A stretch of 28,513 bases of DNA from NCBI GenBank assembly GCA_946803715.1, contig CAMPET010000019.1, positions 105,302 through 133,814 of the forward strand, in the 5' to 3' direction. The notes below the pieces were generated by a model. It was not told where the DNA came from. It did not search any database and saw only the letters and a list, made by a program, of their open reading frames with translations. The stretch's first letter is position 1, and each line of letters opens with the position of its first letter. The stretch is from Beroe ovata. Its lineage: Eukaryota > Ctenophora > Nuda > Beroida > Beroidae. This document shows positions 1 to 11,077 of this stretch, in pieces. Both the position numbers and the translations under genes were made by a program.

Positions 1-30
1 TGTGTGTGTGTGTGTGTGTGTCTGTGTGTG
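1..30. repeat. TG microsatellite at left edge
   Basis: Near-perfect TG dinucleotide repeat that continues off the left edge. The right edge (28498-28513) is also TG repeat, which suggests that contigs in this assembly tend to break in TG tracts. Confidence 0.95.
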
Positions 31-202
31 TAAAAGATTGTAATGCTTATCATGAGCCCTGAAATGCCACCATGTTAACTTGCACCTTGTTGATTATTCT
101 CTTACCACTTTTTTCATTGACACCGTTTCTTTGTTATAGTTCACTCGCTCCGCTGGTGCGTCTTAGGCTTAGCCAATGCTAATCTTTAGCTTTCCTCTAC
201 TC

Positions 203-280
203 AGTGACTTATCTTACACTGTTTAGCTAAATTTAGCTATAAAGTGCGTTTAGCTAGATAGTTTTTAGCTATAAAGTGCA
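203..280. repeat. Short direct repeats (TTTAGCTATAAAGTGC)
   Basis: The string TTTAGCTATAAAGTGC occurs twice about 40 bp apart, with further TTTAGCTA copies between and before them. It is a local tandem-like duplication in AT-rich sequence with no visible function. Confidence 0.7.
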
Positions 281-737
281 GGAATATTCAGTCAGAATCA
301 TTGTTGCATTTGTTGATGATTGGTACGCCTAATATTATCGCTGATGAATAACCTATCTCTAATCATGTCAACACTAAAAACTAATTAAGAGCAAAGTCAA
401 TTACGATAAATATGATTTATCATCATATTCAATTATATGACCACTTGTTTACTTAACGTAAATCTTTATATTTTGTACGCAGTAGGAGTGAACACGATGT
501 TTATTTTGTTAATATTTTTATTATTCTATGTTAAACCTGTCCCATATTATGATACTTACATGCTTTATTCGTTCAAATCGTTCTCTGAGACCAGCTTAAT
601 TCAACTAGTGATGTTTGAACGTTCGTTTAATATGGGTACCGTGACGTTTGTGTCGCTATCATAATAAATAGACGTAGTGACTAGTGAAATTATTCACCGC
701 CTAGACATTGATATTTTGATATACCAGTAGTCTAGCT

Positions 738-749
738 CTTGACGTCAAG
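738..749. promoter_or_regulatory. CTTGACGTCAAG palindrome with CRE octamer
   Basis: A perfect 12-bp palindrome containing TGACGTCA, the consensus CREB/ATF site. Related ACGTCAAG and TGACGTCT strings follow within 30 bp. The match to the consensus is direct; any binding is inference. Confidence 0.45.
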
Positions 750-834
750 TAGTCGACCTAAACGTCAAGTGTGACGTCTACTTGTAGCAATGTGTGACCA
801 TCACATTTTCTCCTGAAATCATTTTCCCTTGAAA

Positions 835-1092
835 TCATCTTGACACCTCCTCCATTTGACATGAATTAGATCTTCTTGACAGCACTTCCCCTTGACAGCA
901 CTTGCATTTGACACCACTCCCCTTTGACACCACTTTCCTTCCTTCGCTGATCGACATTGACACCAGTCTCTCTTGACACCAGTCTCTCTTGACATCATTT
1001 CCTACTGACACCAGTCATTCCTTACACTTCTCTTACATTGACACAGGCAGTGTCTTTGAAAAAGCCGCTTTGACACGGTCAGGGCGTTTGTT
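835..1092 (+). repeat. TTGACACC minisatellite, block A
   Basis: About a dozen degenerate copies of a 15-20 bp unit close to CTTGACACCACTTTC, with variants such as TTGACAGCACTT, TTGACACCAGTC and TTGACATCATTT. Spacing is irregular. The same motif recurs in separate blocks across the window. Confidence 0.85.
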
Positions 1093-1271
1093 ACAAAACA
1101 TTTTCTTGTGTTTGACATCTGCTTCCCTCCTTCACAGTTGGGTGCCAAAGTGTGGTCTCCCACGTGGCCCGCAGTAATCATATTCCTCCTTCCCAAGTGC
1201 AGCTGTGACCCGTATAATACTTCTGTGTGACACGCACATATATAAGTTGATTAGGACCCTGCATGCCAGGT

Positions 1272-1338
1272 GTTTGTGTGTGTCTGTGTGTCTGTGTGTG
1301 TTTGTGTGTGTTTGTGTATGTGTGTATGTGTGTGTGCA
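1272..1338. repeat. Imperfect TG microsatellite
   Basis: TG repeat interrupted by TCTG, TTTG and TATG units. Confidence 0.9.
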
Positions 1339-3235
1339 CCGGCGAGATTATGCATGATCGCATACCGTACTTTTCATCTTATGATTTAATCGATTATTAT
1401 CCCAAAACCTACCTCCATTTTTTCTAGATCAACATGCTTTTTGTGACCTCTATTTTCCCCCTTCAGTCACATGGCTAATCACAATGCCACATGTGACGCT
1501 CATGACGACCATTATAGCGTATATTTGTGTCCTCTTGTCTTTGTCAAGCTTAGGTCACCACTTTTGCTTTTCTTTGCACTGGGATTGGTTCTTCGTTTTT
1601 GTCCATGATCGGTTTCACCAATTCGTACAGAGTTTGTTATGAAGTTGTTTTGTTTTTGCTTGCATATTATATTTGCTTGAATTTACGTTTATTTGTGGTC
1701 TTTCTATTTTCTTGTGTTTATACTTATTTGTTTATCACGCTCCTTTTCCCACGTTTCTGATAATTTATCTACTTTATGAAGCATATATATCAGTATGACA
1801 AATTCTATTCATATTTTATCCAAACGCAATGTAATATTTTATCTCTACTCGGCTAGGTGGCATTCATTTGGCCCCTCAGTAATGAATTTGTGATTTGCAG
1901 AATTCGACTCCGCATGTGTGTGTGCGTGGATGTGTGTTGGTGTGATGTGCAGGGGTCATTCTTCTCTTCGTTGTACTATTTTGTGTGCGTGTGTGACTAT
2001 TGACTGTGACTTGGCGTGATGAGAGTGTGATATTCGTCACAAATTTCTCGAGACTGTGGTATATAATTCATCCACATAATTTTGGGCTACAATATCCAAT
2101 CTCCTTCATCCTTCAATTAAATTTTGACATTTCCCGAAATTCAATCAGAGTTTCGGCTGTCAATTTGTCAACGAAAGTGAGCCACTCTAGAGTCAGCATA
2201 TGTCCTACATTAAATTTATTTACCGTAATAGATATTTGCTGCAAGCATATCGTGATGCATTTTTGAATTAATATTTTTCATACTTTGACCGATAGTTTCT
2301 ACCCCATATGTGATGGTTACTTGTTCTCAATATGATCAACATTTTATTGTACCTTTGTTTTTATTCACGTAAGTTATCGCATAGTTTTGTCTCCTATTTT
2401 GGTTTAAAACATTGATATGACAGTTATTGAGAATGGAGTGTCATTATTTGGTTAAATGGGTGTGACTTTTAACCGAGTTTGGTCAGATTAAACCATGTTC
2501 AAACAATTTTATCAACCACGAAGTCATGTTTCTGTGTGCGTCTGAGCGTGTCTGAGTGTGCGTGGTTGCGGATATGATTCAAGATAGAGACTGCATTCTA
2601 AGAACTCATTTATGACATGCTTATTGCTTATCATTGGGACTTCTAGTTCATTGTATGAAATAATATCAAACAGCATTAAATTCAATGTGCAACTTGACGT
2701 GACTCAAATTCGATTATTCTTCGCCATTTTCATGCTTCCAGTTCATTTCTCGGTTGCACAACACAACCCACTCAGCAAGTGTACGCTGCCTTCTTACTCC
2801 GACTCTTGTTACTCCTTTATCAAGATAGATGCGGTTTTTCCGGAATATTCTCGATTAGATCATCTATTCGATATATCGTAAATTGCATTATGATCAGACT
2901 CTCTATATCGCTGTACAATAAGATGTCTCGCGTGCAAAATGCTTGGGATCCGTGTTTATAAGATATCGCATCTAGCAACACTTTCCATCAGATGACATGC
3001 ATCTTGGAATCGTACATACCTCTGTTCTCCTGGCCTATCACAATGACGTGTTTTCTCACCATAATGTGTTCCATTGTGTTCCAATATTATAGTAATAGTA
3101 TACAATCGTATACATATTATCACGTTATATCATTGTTGTTGTTGAAGCTTTGCTTGTTGTTATGTATGATCTATGAATTGCTGCTCGAGTTGAGCTATGG
3201 AAGTTTGGTTTGTGTTGCACGAGAAGTGGTGTTTT

Positions 3236-3492
3236 GCTTGACACCACTTTCTCTTCACATCGCTCTTTCTAGAGATTCTCCCACTAACACCACTTTCTCT
3301 CACATCGCTCTTTCTAGAGATTCTCCCACTTTGGACCTCACTTCGGATCAGATCTGGGACCTGTAGTTTTGTAAAGTTCAAAAAATTTTGATTTTTAATC
3401 TTGGACCTCTCACTGACATCACTTTTTCTTGGCACCACTTCTTCTTGACACCACTTCTGCAAGACACCATTATTTGCTGACACCACCATCGC
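3236..3492 (+). repeat. TTGACACC minisatellite, block B, with a 45-bp tandem duplication
   Basis: Several copies of the CTTGACACCACTT unit flank a two-copy tandem repeat of period 45 bp. The shared segment CACATCGCTCTTTCTAGAG starts at 3256 and again at 3301. Further units follow at 3410-3490 (for example TTGACACCACTTC and TGACACCACC). Confidence 0.85.
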
Positions 3493-3675
3493 CTTCATAT
3501 CAGTCCTATCTCTTGATCACAAACAGATGTCTTCTGAGAATGAGATCTGGCTTCACATCAAGATTCCTTCAGCTCTAAACACGAGTTCAAATTCCTTCGG
3601 ACTGGTATCATGAAATTTGATTATCATTCCACATCATATATTCCAGGTTATCATTATACTTTGTATTTATAGAAC

Positions 3676-3720
3676 CCCACACACACGCACACACACGCAC
3701 AACCGTGCGCGCACACACGC
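3676..3720. repeat. CA microsatellite with CG interruptions
   Basis: CACACA and CGCACA units with a central CCGTGCGCGC interruption. Confidence 0.9.
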
Positions 3721-4147
3721 CCTCTCCTTCGCCTCTTCTAGTGTCGATATACCTATCACATTTCACTGGTTATTCTCATACATTATCATCCAAATCAGCT
3801 AGAATTTATCTTCCACCGTCCACAACGGGTGTTAATTCTGTTTCTTGCTAGTCGAATATCGCAGTTTCGATCTCCTCCACACTTTTGCCCTTTGCGTTCA
3901 CCCTGAAGTCTGAGTGTGAATAAAAGAACAATGGATCCCAGAGCCCCATTATTCTACATCCCTTTCTTTCGTCATATCTTCGTATGTGACTCTTCTTCTG
4001 GAGCAAATTATGCAGAAAAATTTCCGGTACTTCATCACACATACACACGCGCAGGCAATACGATAATGAAATTAACGATAGATCATCACGATAAATGTGT
4101 CATGATAATTTTACTTCCTTACCACGATTATCCCTTATAAGGTCAAA

Positions 4148-4208
4148 GGAATGCACTGCATCGATCTGCCCATATATGGTATCGACCATATAAGGCAGAA
4201 TTCATTCC
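4148..4208 (+). other. Long imperfect hairpin, precursor-miRNA-like
   Basis: Arms pair in three blocks: GGAATG (4148-4153) with CATTCC (4203-4208), TCTGCC (4165-4170) with GGCAGA (4194-4199), and TATATGGT (4173-4180) with ACCATATA (4185-4192). The loop is ATCG. The outer internal loop is strongly asymmetric (11 versus 3 nt), which weakens a canonical Dicer-substrate reading. The stem is direct from sequence; a small-RNA role is inference. Confidence 0.35.
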
Positions 4209-4330
4209 TGTCCATGGTTTGGATATATTTACATGCCACCTAGTGATCAGTGTACTATTATCATCCTTCACATCTTGGCTTTGCCAGGGTCACGTTAACA
4301 ATATTAACATACGCTATGATGATTATACAG

Positions 4331-4396
4331 TGTGCGTGTGTGTGTCTATGTGTGTGTGCGTTTGTCTGTGTGTGCGTGTTTGTGCGTTTATGTGCG
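4331..4396. repeat. Imperfect TG microsatellite
   Basis: TG tract with TCTATG, TTTG and CGTG interruptions. Overlapping cysteine/valine-rich frames here are artefacts of the repeat. Confidence 0.9.
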
Positions 4397-5101
4397 TACG
4401 TCTGCATATATTCATGTTATTGCTGTGGCTAAACATATATTTTATTCGATTATTCATAGATTTATATTCAATTGTTGGGTTGTTGACCCCAGTAACGTTC
4501 TATCTGGAGTCTGGCCCGTTCCAGCTATTTTGATTGATTTTGCCATATTTTATTCAATTTCCTCCATACGCGAGTCGCATTTCGCATCTTTGCAATTTTC
4601 AAATCGATGCCTCAAGTTTCCACGCAACTCTGACTGAAAACACGTACGCGAAAATTTCCATTCCTTTGTTTGTTCCTCCTTGTGTATACTTCTTTTGCCA
4701 TTTCGATCACCCTCCTCCCTAATTTTAGCCAAGTTGTTCCCCATCTATAACTGATTCTCGCTTTTTTCAATTATAGACGGCGTCGTTTAGCCCCGTCATG
4801 CAATATACCCACCAAACACTGCCCCCTTTCCCTTACATATTTCGTTACCTCTCTCTCAACCGTGAATGTTGGACGTGTTATTTTCCCCGAAACACATCTT
4901 TTGCCCCCCCCACACACTTTCTATACCTTGTATACCAGGTGTAGCTGAACTATGGGGTCTCTCTTTGTTAGTGGGGGAGGCCTCTCTTTTGTTCCAGAGT
5001 GGTATATATTACGAATTGTAACACGTTCCACTATTTATATTTCTGTTGTGTTACCATGGGAGTTGGTGATAATTCCCATTCCCTGTCCTGCAGTTACCAT
5101 T

Positions 5102-7006
5102 ATGATGAAACGCCACAACTCAATGAAACGACGGAGAAAACGACCGCCTGTCCGTTGTGAAGTAGTGTCCGAACAAGCGAAGTCAGCAGCGGTTGCTAAG
5201 AGCCAGTCAAGCGTTGCTAAGACAAGTGTTGCTAAGACAGTTGCTGCGAGACCAGTTCCACCGCCTCTTCACGCTATGAGATCAGATTACAGCTCTAGTT
5301 GTGAAGAGGTGGATGATGACGCAACACCGACAAACCAGTGTTTTGCCCCCGAGATCCTTCTCTCAGAATTTGACTCCCGGAGTCTAACCCCAGTTCTGGA
5401 CATTTGTGAAACCACAAACTCTGATGCCGAAATTAGTACGGGGAGCGATCATAACCATCACGATGAGATCAAATTCGAGGAGTTGGGGCATGCGGTGGAG
5501 AGTGAACAATCTGAGGACGGGAGTTGTTTTCTGAGAGTTCCTACCACAGATGAGACACTATCTCCAGATGAACTGGAAGAGGAATATGACACAGCATGCT
5601 CATCCTCAGACCTAATTTCCAATTCAGATCCCAGTAACTGGGTTGACTTGGAAACTGTCGATTTTTCAGTTGAGACTAATCAAAATGGAAGTATTTCTGC
5701 ATCAGAAAGTTTGATTGTCCCGAGGAAGCTATCACTGGAGCTCAAAAAGTCGGGATTATGTGACAGAAAGAGACTGTCTCTCGATGTGAATCTGCTCAAT
5801 CATTCAGATAATTCCACTGGGATAATATTTGGTACAGATGAAAAAGTTTGTGAACCTGTACAGATTAATGGTGGGGTCTCAGATCATAATGATGATGAGG
5901 AAGATTCGAAACAATCATCAGAAAATCCCGAGACTGTTCCTGAAGAGAAGTCAGAACTTTCAACGAAAGACTCGGAACAAACTATTGATCAATCTCTATC
6001 AGAGGAAACTCAATCTGATCCCCCGATGTCCACTGGATTTTCAGAGATTTCCATCGACCCGGTGGTTTACAACAATGGGATCCCTCACGAAACTCCCTTT
6101 GGGAAGCGGGAGCCCAGTCACACCCCCGACTTTTCGATCCTGCCGGTTCTGACGGAAGTTAGTCCCGCGAACAGCACCACTATGCTCTCCATCCCTCCCT
6201 CCCTAGACCCGACCAGCGGTGATGACGCGGACGATGAAACCCTCTCCGTGCTGAAACGATCTCAATCCGTGATCCACCGACACAAGTACAAACCTCAGAC
6301 GTCCACCGAGTCGAGCGAAGATGGGTGTTTCGAGTTTGAAACTTTCAAACGATCGAGTTTACGAGCGTCCAAAACTCGGAAGAAGGTGATTCACGTGTCC
6401 ATGGAGTCGAGTGAGGAGGCAAATGACGGGGATGAATCCGATCAGGAGACAACCCCGACAAACGACGATGAGACCACTCTCCGGTTCTTCAGTCGGCCGT
6501 ATCCTCAGCTAGCGCCACGGATCAGTGTTCTAGAACGTACCGGGAGTGAGATCAGGAGGTACGGATACCGCCCCCCTCAGAGGACTCAGTCAGTGTCAAA
6601 GAGGTCGGGAAGTGCCCCGGAATCGGAAATATGTCAGCAACAACCGGCACTCAGCCGGAATCGTACCCAGAGTCTCCATATCTCCAACTCTCAGAGATTG
6701 GCGGCGATATCGTCCTCCGCTTCATCTTATCCCAACTCGTCCGCTCGTCTCGATCGACCGAAATCGGTTCTGGAAACTGCCAGAGCTTCGACGAGATCGC
6801 CCCAGATAATGCGACGAGCGAGCGAGTTTGCTCAGAGCATATTCAATAAGGGTGGGGATCGTAGGCCGCATTCTGTCCACGTGGCGAATTTGTGTGTGGA
6901 TGTTGATGGGGGATACGATGATGGGAATGAAGTGGATGGGATCAGATTCCAGTCGAATATGAAGAGATCAATGTCACTGGTCCCCACTTCAGAACTCCTG
7001 CTCAAG
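5102..7006 (+). CDS. Large N-terminal exon of a PLEKHG5-like RhoGEF gene
   Basis: The longest coding stretch in the window: 635 codons from ATG 5102, ending in a textbook donor AAG|GTGAGT in phase 0. A strong acceptor (CCCTGTCCTGCAG, last base 5093) shows that the exon begins at about 5094. The open frame extends 50 codons upstream to an ATG at 4952, but that part is hydrophobic and looks intronic. ATG 5102 has A at -3. The protein starts basic (KRRRKRPP, residues 9-16), then SVAK/TVA repeats (36-48), then a long Ser/Glu/Asp-rich disordered middle. The C-terminal third is dense in R-x-x-S sites, including RSGSAP (501-506), an exact 14-3-3 mode-1 pattern. A 17-residue motif recurs at 382-398 and 475-491. 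I see no catalytic domain. Family assignment comes from the downstream Ras-binding exons. The ATG may be an internal Met if an upstream coding exon exists. Confidence 0.85.
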
Positions 7007-7833
7007 GTGAGTGTTTTTGCATGGAGATGTTTTGCATCACTTTTATTGCAAGTTATGATAACAACTAATTACCATGCCGGGGAAATTTGATCATGCGTAG
7101 ACACACATTCGCGCGAGTCGATCGTCGCGCCGATAGATTTTAGCGACGCAAAAAAACTCCGTCCACTTTTTGCTTCATTTTGCTCGCGCATTCCACCAAA
7201 TTTCACAAATCAAATTTCCATTTTGATGGCAAATTGTCGAATAATTATTTTAATACCCGCTGTCGTCCAGCTCCGAGGAAAATTATTGTTCTAGATCATT
7301 AGAATTGATGAAGGTGTGTGTACTCTATTATAGTAATGGCTGTGATCGATGATTTGTCACTGCGAGCTCTATATTAATAAAGTAAAGGTAGGGTAGAGCT
7401 CGAGGGAGGTCTTTGTCTTATTGGTATTCGTCTTTAAATTCGGGATCGATAATGTACTGAGAAAGAGAGCTGGGTATGAAGTACATGACCCCCCACTCTT
7501 GCATTCATGTTGTACCTCTGATGATTCTCAGTTTCCTCTGAAATAAATTGCTCGGACATCGAGTTGTTGGATTAGATATCGATATGTTCGATTCATACAA
7601 CGGTCTGATTATGAAATCATGCAACCTGCAGTATTCGACCTCCGCATGATATAATATGCTCTTGTCCAATCTCACATATCCCATTCCTGCTATCCCTCTC
7701 TCTGTGTGGTTTTCCTGACTTGTAACCCACTAACTCTCCCCCCCTCGTCCACGTTTTCTCATAGACAAACACAAGAAAATATTTTAGATAACTCCCCATA
7801 TATTCGTGTGTGTTGTGTGTATGTGCAATGTTA

Positions 7834-7859
7834 ATCGGTCGTCCAACTGCACGGCCGAT
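7834..7859. other. GC-rich stem-loop
   Basis: ATCGGTCG (7834-7841) pairs with CGGCCGAT (7852-7859) through 8 bp including one G-T wobble, with a 10-nt loop. No function is visible. Confidence 0.4.
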
Positions 7860-8951
7860 AGCTATATTATCCATGGATCTGGAATCTCCACCATGTCCAT
7901 ATACTCAGAGTGATTCGTATTTTGCCTTGTGATGATCTTCTTTTCACTAGGTTCTGTTCGGTAAAAGTAGGTTTATGTCGGAGAGAGAATAGTGTCAAAG
8001 TTTCATGTCACGTGACAGAGATCATTTGCAAAAGAAAACTTTGATTCAACCAGTTGTAATCGAGAAAGGATAATGTCACTCAGAACAGCTCCCAGTTTTC
8101 AATTCTCTCTGTGTTCCGAGTATAGCTTCATGACAGACAAAGGGGTAGGGCAGCTATTGTGTTTGCATAATGTATACTCAGAATTAAGAAATCTGGGCAT
8201 ATATATCCCATAAATCCCTTGCCGAAGCATAAAATGATCCCTCCACACACAATTAGTTGGTCTATAAAGACAGCTGATTTTCAGCCGGATCATGTGTAAG
8301 CTCACTTTTTGATCGTGCTTGTAAACCGGTAAACGGCAATCAAAATGTCCTAATGATTGTAATTTTTCCTCCCATGAGCTTTCTTATGAAACTTCTGTGA
8401 TTTCTGAGATACTCATTCGAATTTCGATTCTCTCCAACAAAAATCGGGGACTTTTCTTGATATTTTGAGTGCATTTTATAGCTCCTCGCGAATTAAATTT
8501 GGTAGATAGAGGCCTTACGGTACTCGGAATAAAATATTCGCCCACCTGATTTGAATTATGTTCTCAGAAATAGTGTCCATGGAATTCACAACAATATTCG
8601 ACCAATTCGAGTGCTCGGCTGGTACATAATATGTACCTCCCAGAAATTCTAGCTTCCCATTTGAAAATGAGGTCCCTTTTTCGTCATGTTTTGTTTCGTT
8701 AATGCAGTATTTGCGTCATGAGAGTGACTCAGGCGCAGAGCTAATAGGAATCATACTCTGGGAGTTATAATCTTCAGTTTCGAACGGCTATAGCCTATAT
8801 AGTGTCTCGAGTATCAGATTAGATCACGCTCTAATATAAGTGTTTTCCTCAATTCTTTGTAAAATCCCTAAATCGAGGAAGAACCTTATCATTTTTTTCA
8901 AATCACAACACGTTTCATTCTTATGGCATACTACAGATACTTCTGTAAGAA

Positions 8952-10550
8952 CCCTCAAATAAGAAAGGAATATGGAATTTCACGAATTTACCGACGAGCT
9001 AGCTCAAAAATTCGTCCATTTTCGAATTCTACGTAAGAAAATAGGCCAGGAACACCTCTTTCCTATGTCTCCTGAAGAAATATTTTTGTCCATATTTTGG
9101 TATTAGGGGAGAGAAATCGTCATTTGGGCGTGGTTTCATGGATAGTATGAGCTTTACATGATCGTAACGAGGGTTGATACTTGTAGTGTGATAGTAGGAG
9201 AGATGATTTGGTGGTAAGTTATTGTCGTAAGTGCCGGTAAAGACTCCGTCAGAAACCTTTAAAAATGAAGTATAAAAGTGTGGAGTCATTCACTTCATTT
9301 TCTGCCGATACTCAGGTCAGAAATTCAAAGAAGAATTTCTAATGCATTTTCACGCAAATACCATCGATTCCCATGTATTTTTGGACGCTGAATCGATTGC
9401 CGATCGAATTTTGGACGTATCTCGCTCCCCTGAGGAGCTGTTCGTCATGTGACTTCGAACATCATATCTGAGAAGGAATTGGAATTTTCCCCAATTTTCC
9501 GATGAGCTAGCCCGAAAATTCCCCCAGATTCGGATTCTACGTCAAAAAATAGGCCAGAAACACTTTTTTCAGTATGTCACGTGCAAAAATGTTTTTGGCC
9601 TATTTGTGTGTCCCATTGATTTTCGTGTTTTTGTAGTGAATGCTTCCCAGGGGAGAGAAATCTTCATTTGGGCGTGGTTTCACAGCTAGTATGAACTTAA
9701 TATGATCGTTAAAAGGGTTGATACTTGTAGTGTGATAGTAGGAGAGACGATTTGGTGGAAAATTAGTGTCCTAAGTGCCGGTAAAGATTCCATTAGCAAC
9801 CTGCAAAAATGAAGTATAAAAGTGTGGAGTCGTTCACTTCACTTTCTGCCGATACTCAGGTCAGAAATTCAAAGAAAAAGTTTTCATGCATTTTCACGCA
9901 AGTACCATCGATTCCCATGTATTTTTGGACGCTGAATCGATTCCTGATTGAATTTTGGACCTATCTCGCTCCCCTGAGGAGCTGTTCGCCATGTATCTTC
10001 TTATCCTATATCTGGCATTAAAATGGAATTTTCGCCCCCTTCCCGATGATATAGCTGTGAAAGCTCTCCGGATTCGAGTTCTACGTCAAAAATTAGGCCA
10101 GGAACACTATTTTTCAGAATGTCTACTGAAAAAATGATTTTAACCATATTTTGGTGTCAATGCGTCTCACTGATTTTCATGTTTTTGTACTGTTTGCTTC
10201 CCAGGGGAGAGAAATCGTCATTTGGGCGTGGCTTCACGGCAAGTATGGACTCTACATTGTCGTAACGAGGGTTGATATTTGTAGTGTGATAGTAGGAGAG
10301 ATGATTTCGTGGAAAATTAGTGACGTAAATGTCAGAAAAGTGCTCATAAGGGACCTCCAAAAACGTAGTATAAAAGTGTGGAGTCATTCACTTCATTTTC
10401 TACCGATTCTCAGATCAGAGATTCGAAGAAATTTTTTTGGACCATTTTCATGAAACTACCATGTATTCCTACGTATTTTTGGACGCTGAATCGATTCCTG
10501 ACTGAATTTTGAACCTATCTCGCTCCCCTGAGGCGTTTAATCCAATGTAT
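8952..10550 (+). repeat. Satellite-like array 1: about three copies of a ~554-bp monomer
   Basis: The anchor GGGGAGAGAAATC recurs at 9106, 9650 and 10204, and TATAAAAG at 9271, 9815 and 10369, giving periods of 544 and 554 bp. The first copy lacks about 46 bp just before the anchor. The array opens within a segment similar to AGGAATTGGAATTTT and fades out after CGCTCCCCTGAGG near 10535-10550. The same monomer forms array 2 about 15 kb away. No terminal inverted repeats, reverse transcriptase or transposase were recognised, so it is either a satellite or the internal repeats of a non-autonomous element. Confidence 0.85.
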
Positions 10551-10611
10551 CAACAGAGCGAGTTCTGATGCAGTGAGTCGGCCCACCATGATGGATGTGC
10601 ATGATATCAGC

Positions 10612-10660
10612 CCTAGTACGTGTACCGTGTACGTGTACCTAGTACGTGTACCGTGTACGC
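10612..10660. repeat. GTAC-rich palindromic direct repeat
   Basis: Two 23-26 bp units beginning CCTAGTACGTGTACCGTGTACG. The units contain interleaved short palindromes of GTACGTGTAC type. Confidence 0.75.
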
Positions 10661-10883
10661 AGTCCCATTATAAAGTCCCTCCCTCCAGCATTGCACCACT
10701 GAGAAACACATTATAATATTGTCCCCCCCCTTTCGTCACCTTCGCTCCCATTATTTCTTCTCTCATTCCCTCAATGTGCAGACTGTAGTAGTATCTGGAC
10801 TTCGGTACTCAATTACGTGAGCTACTCCTTTCCACTGTGTCCATTATACGTTCCCCTCTTCGCAATTTGAATTCCTTCCTGTC

Positions 10884-11077
10884 ACACACACACACACATA
10901 CACACACACAAACACACACACATACACTGAACTCTTCTATAGAACTCAGATACGTGACTGAAGGTCGTCGGAACTCACATGTAATCTCGAGCGAGTCTGA
11001 GTTACTGGTTGAGTGACTGCCGGTGGACGCCGAGGAAAATCCTGAAATAGTTGGANCACACACACACACACGCACAC
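10884..11077. repeat. CA microsatellites flanking an assembly gap
   Basis: A CA tract at 10884-10926 and another at 11057-11077, the second directly after a single N at 11056. The 130 bp between them is open in one + frame apart from one TGA. It could be an exon fragment but shows no clean splice pair. Confidence 0.8.

Larger units (their letters stand above)
31..5093. other. Non-coding upstream region
   Basis: No convincing coding exon was found here. The open frames are short, hydrophobic or low-complexity and match no family I know. The region holds a TTTAGCTATAAAGTGC repeat near 225-280, a CTTGACGTCAAG palindrome (738-749), two TTGACACC minisatellite blocks, several TG/CA tracts, a weak tRNA-like A/B box pair (1851-1911) and a long hairpin (4148-4208). 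It is either upstream flank or an intron before the large exon. The promoter cannot be placed. Confidence 0.6.

Noticed and set aside
437-664. 75-codon + frame with hydrophobic stretch
   Set aside because: AT-rich chance frame with no support beyond length.
10940-11055. Possible exon between two CA tracts (ESELLVE and DAEENPEIVG strings on the + strand)
   Set aside because: A TGA separates the two open halves, no donor/acceptor pair gives a phase-consistent exon, and an assembly gap truncates it.
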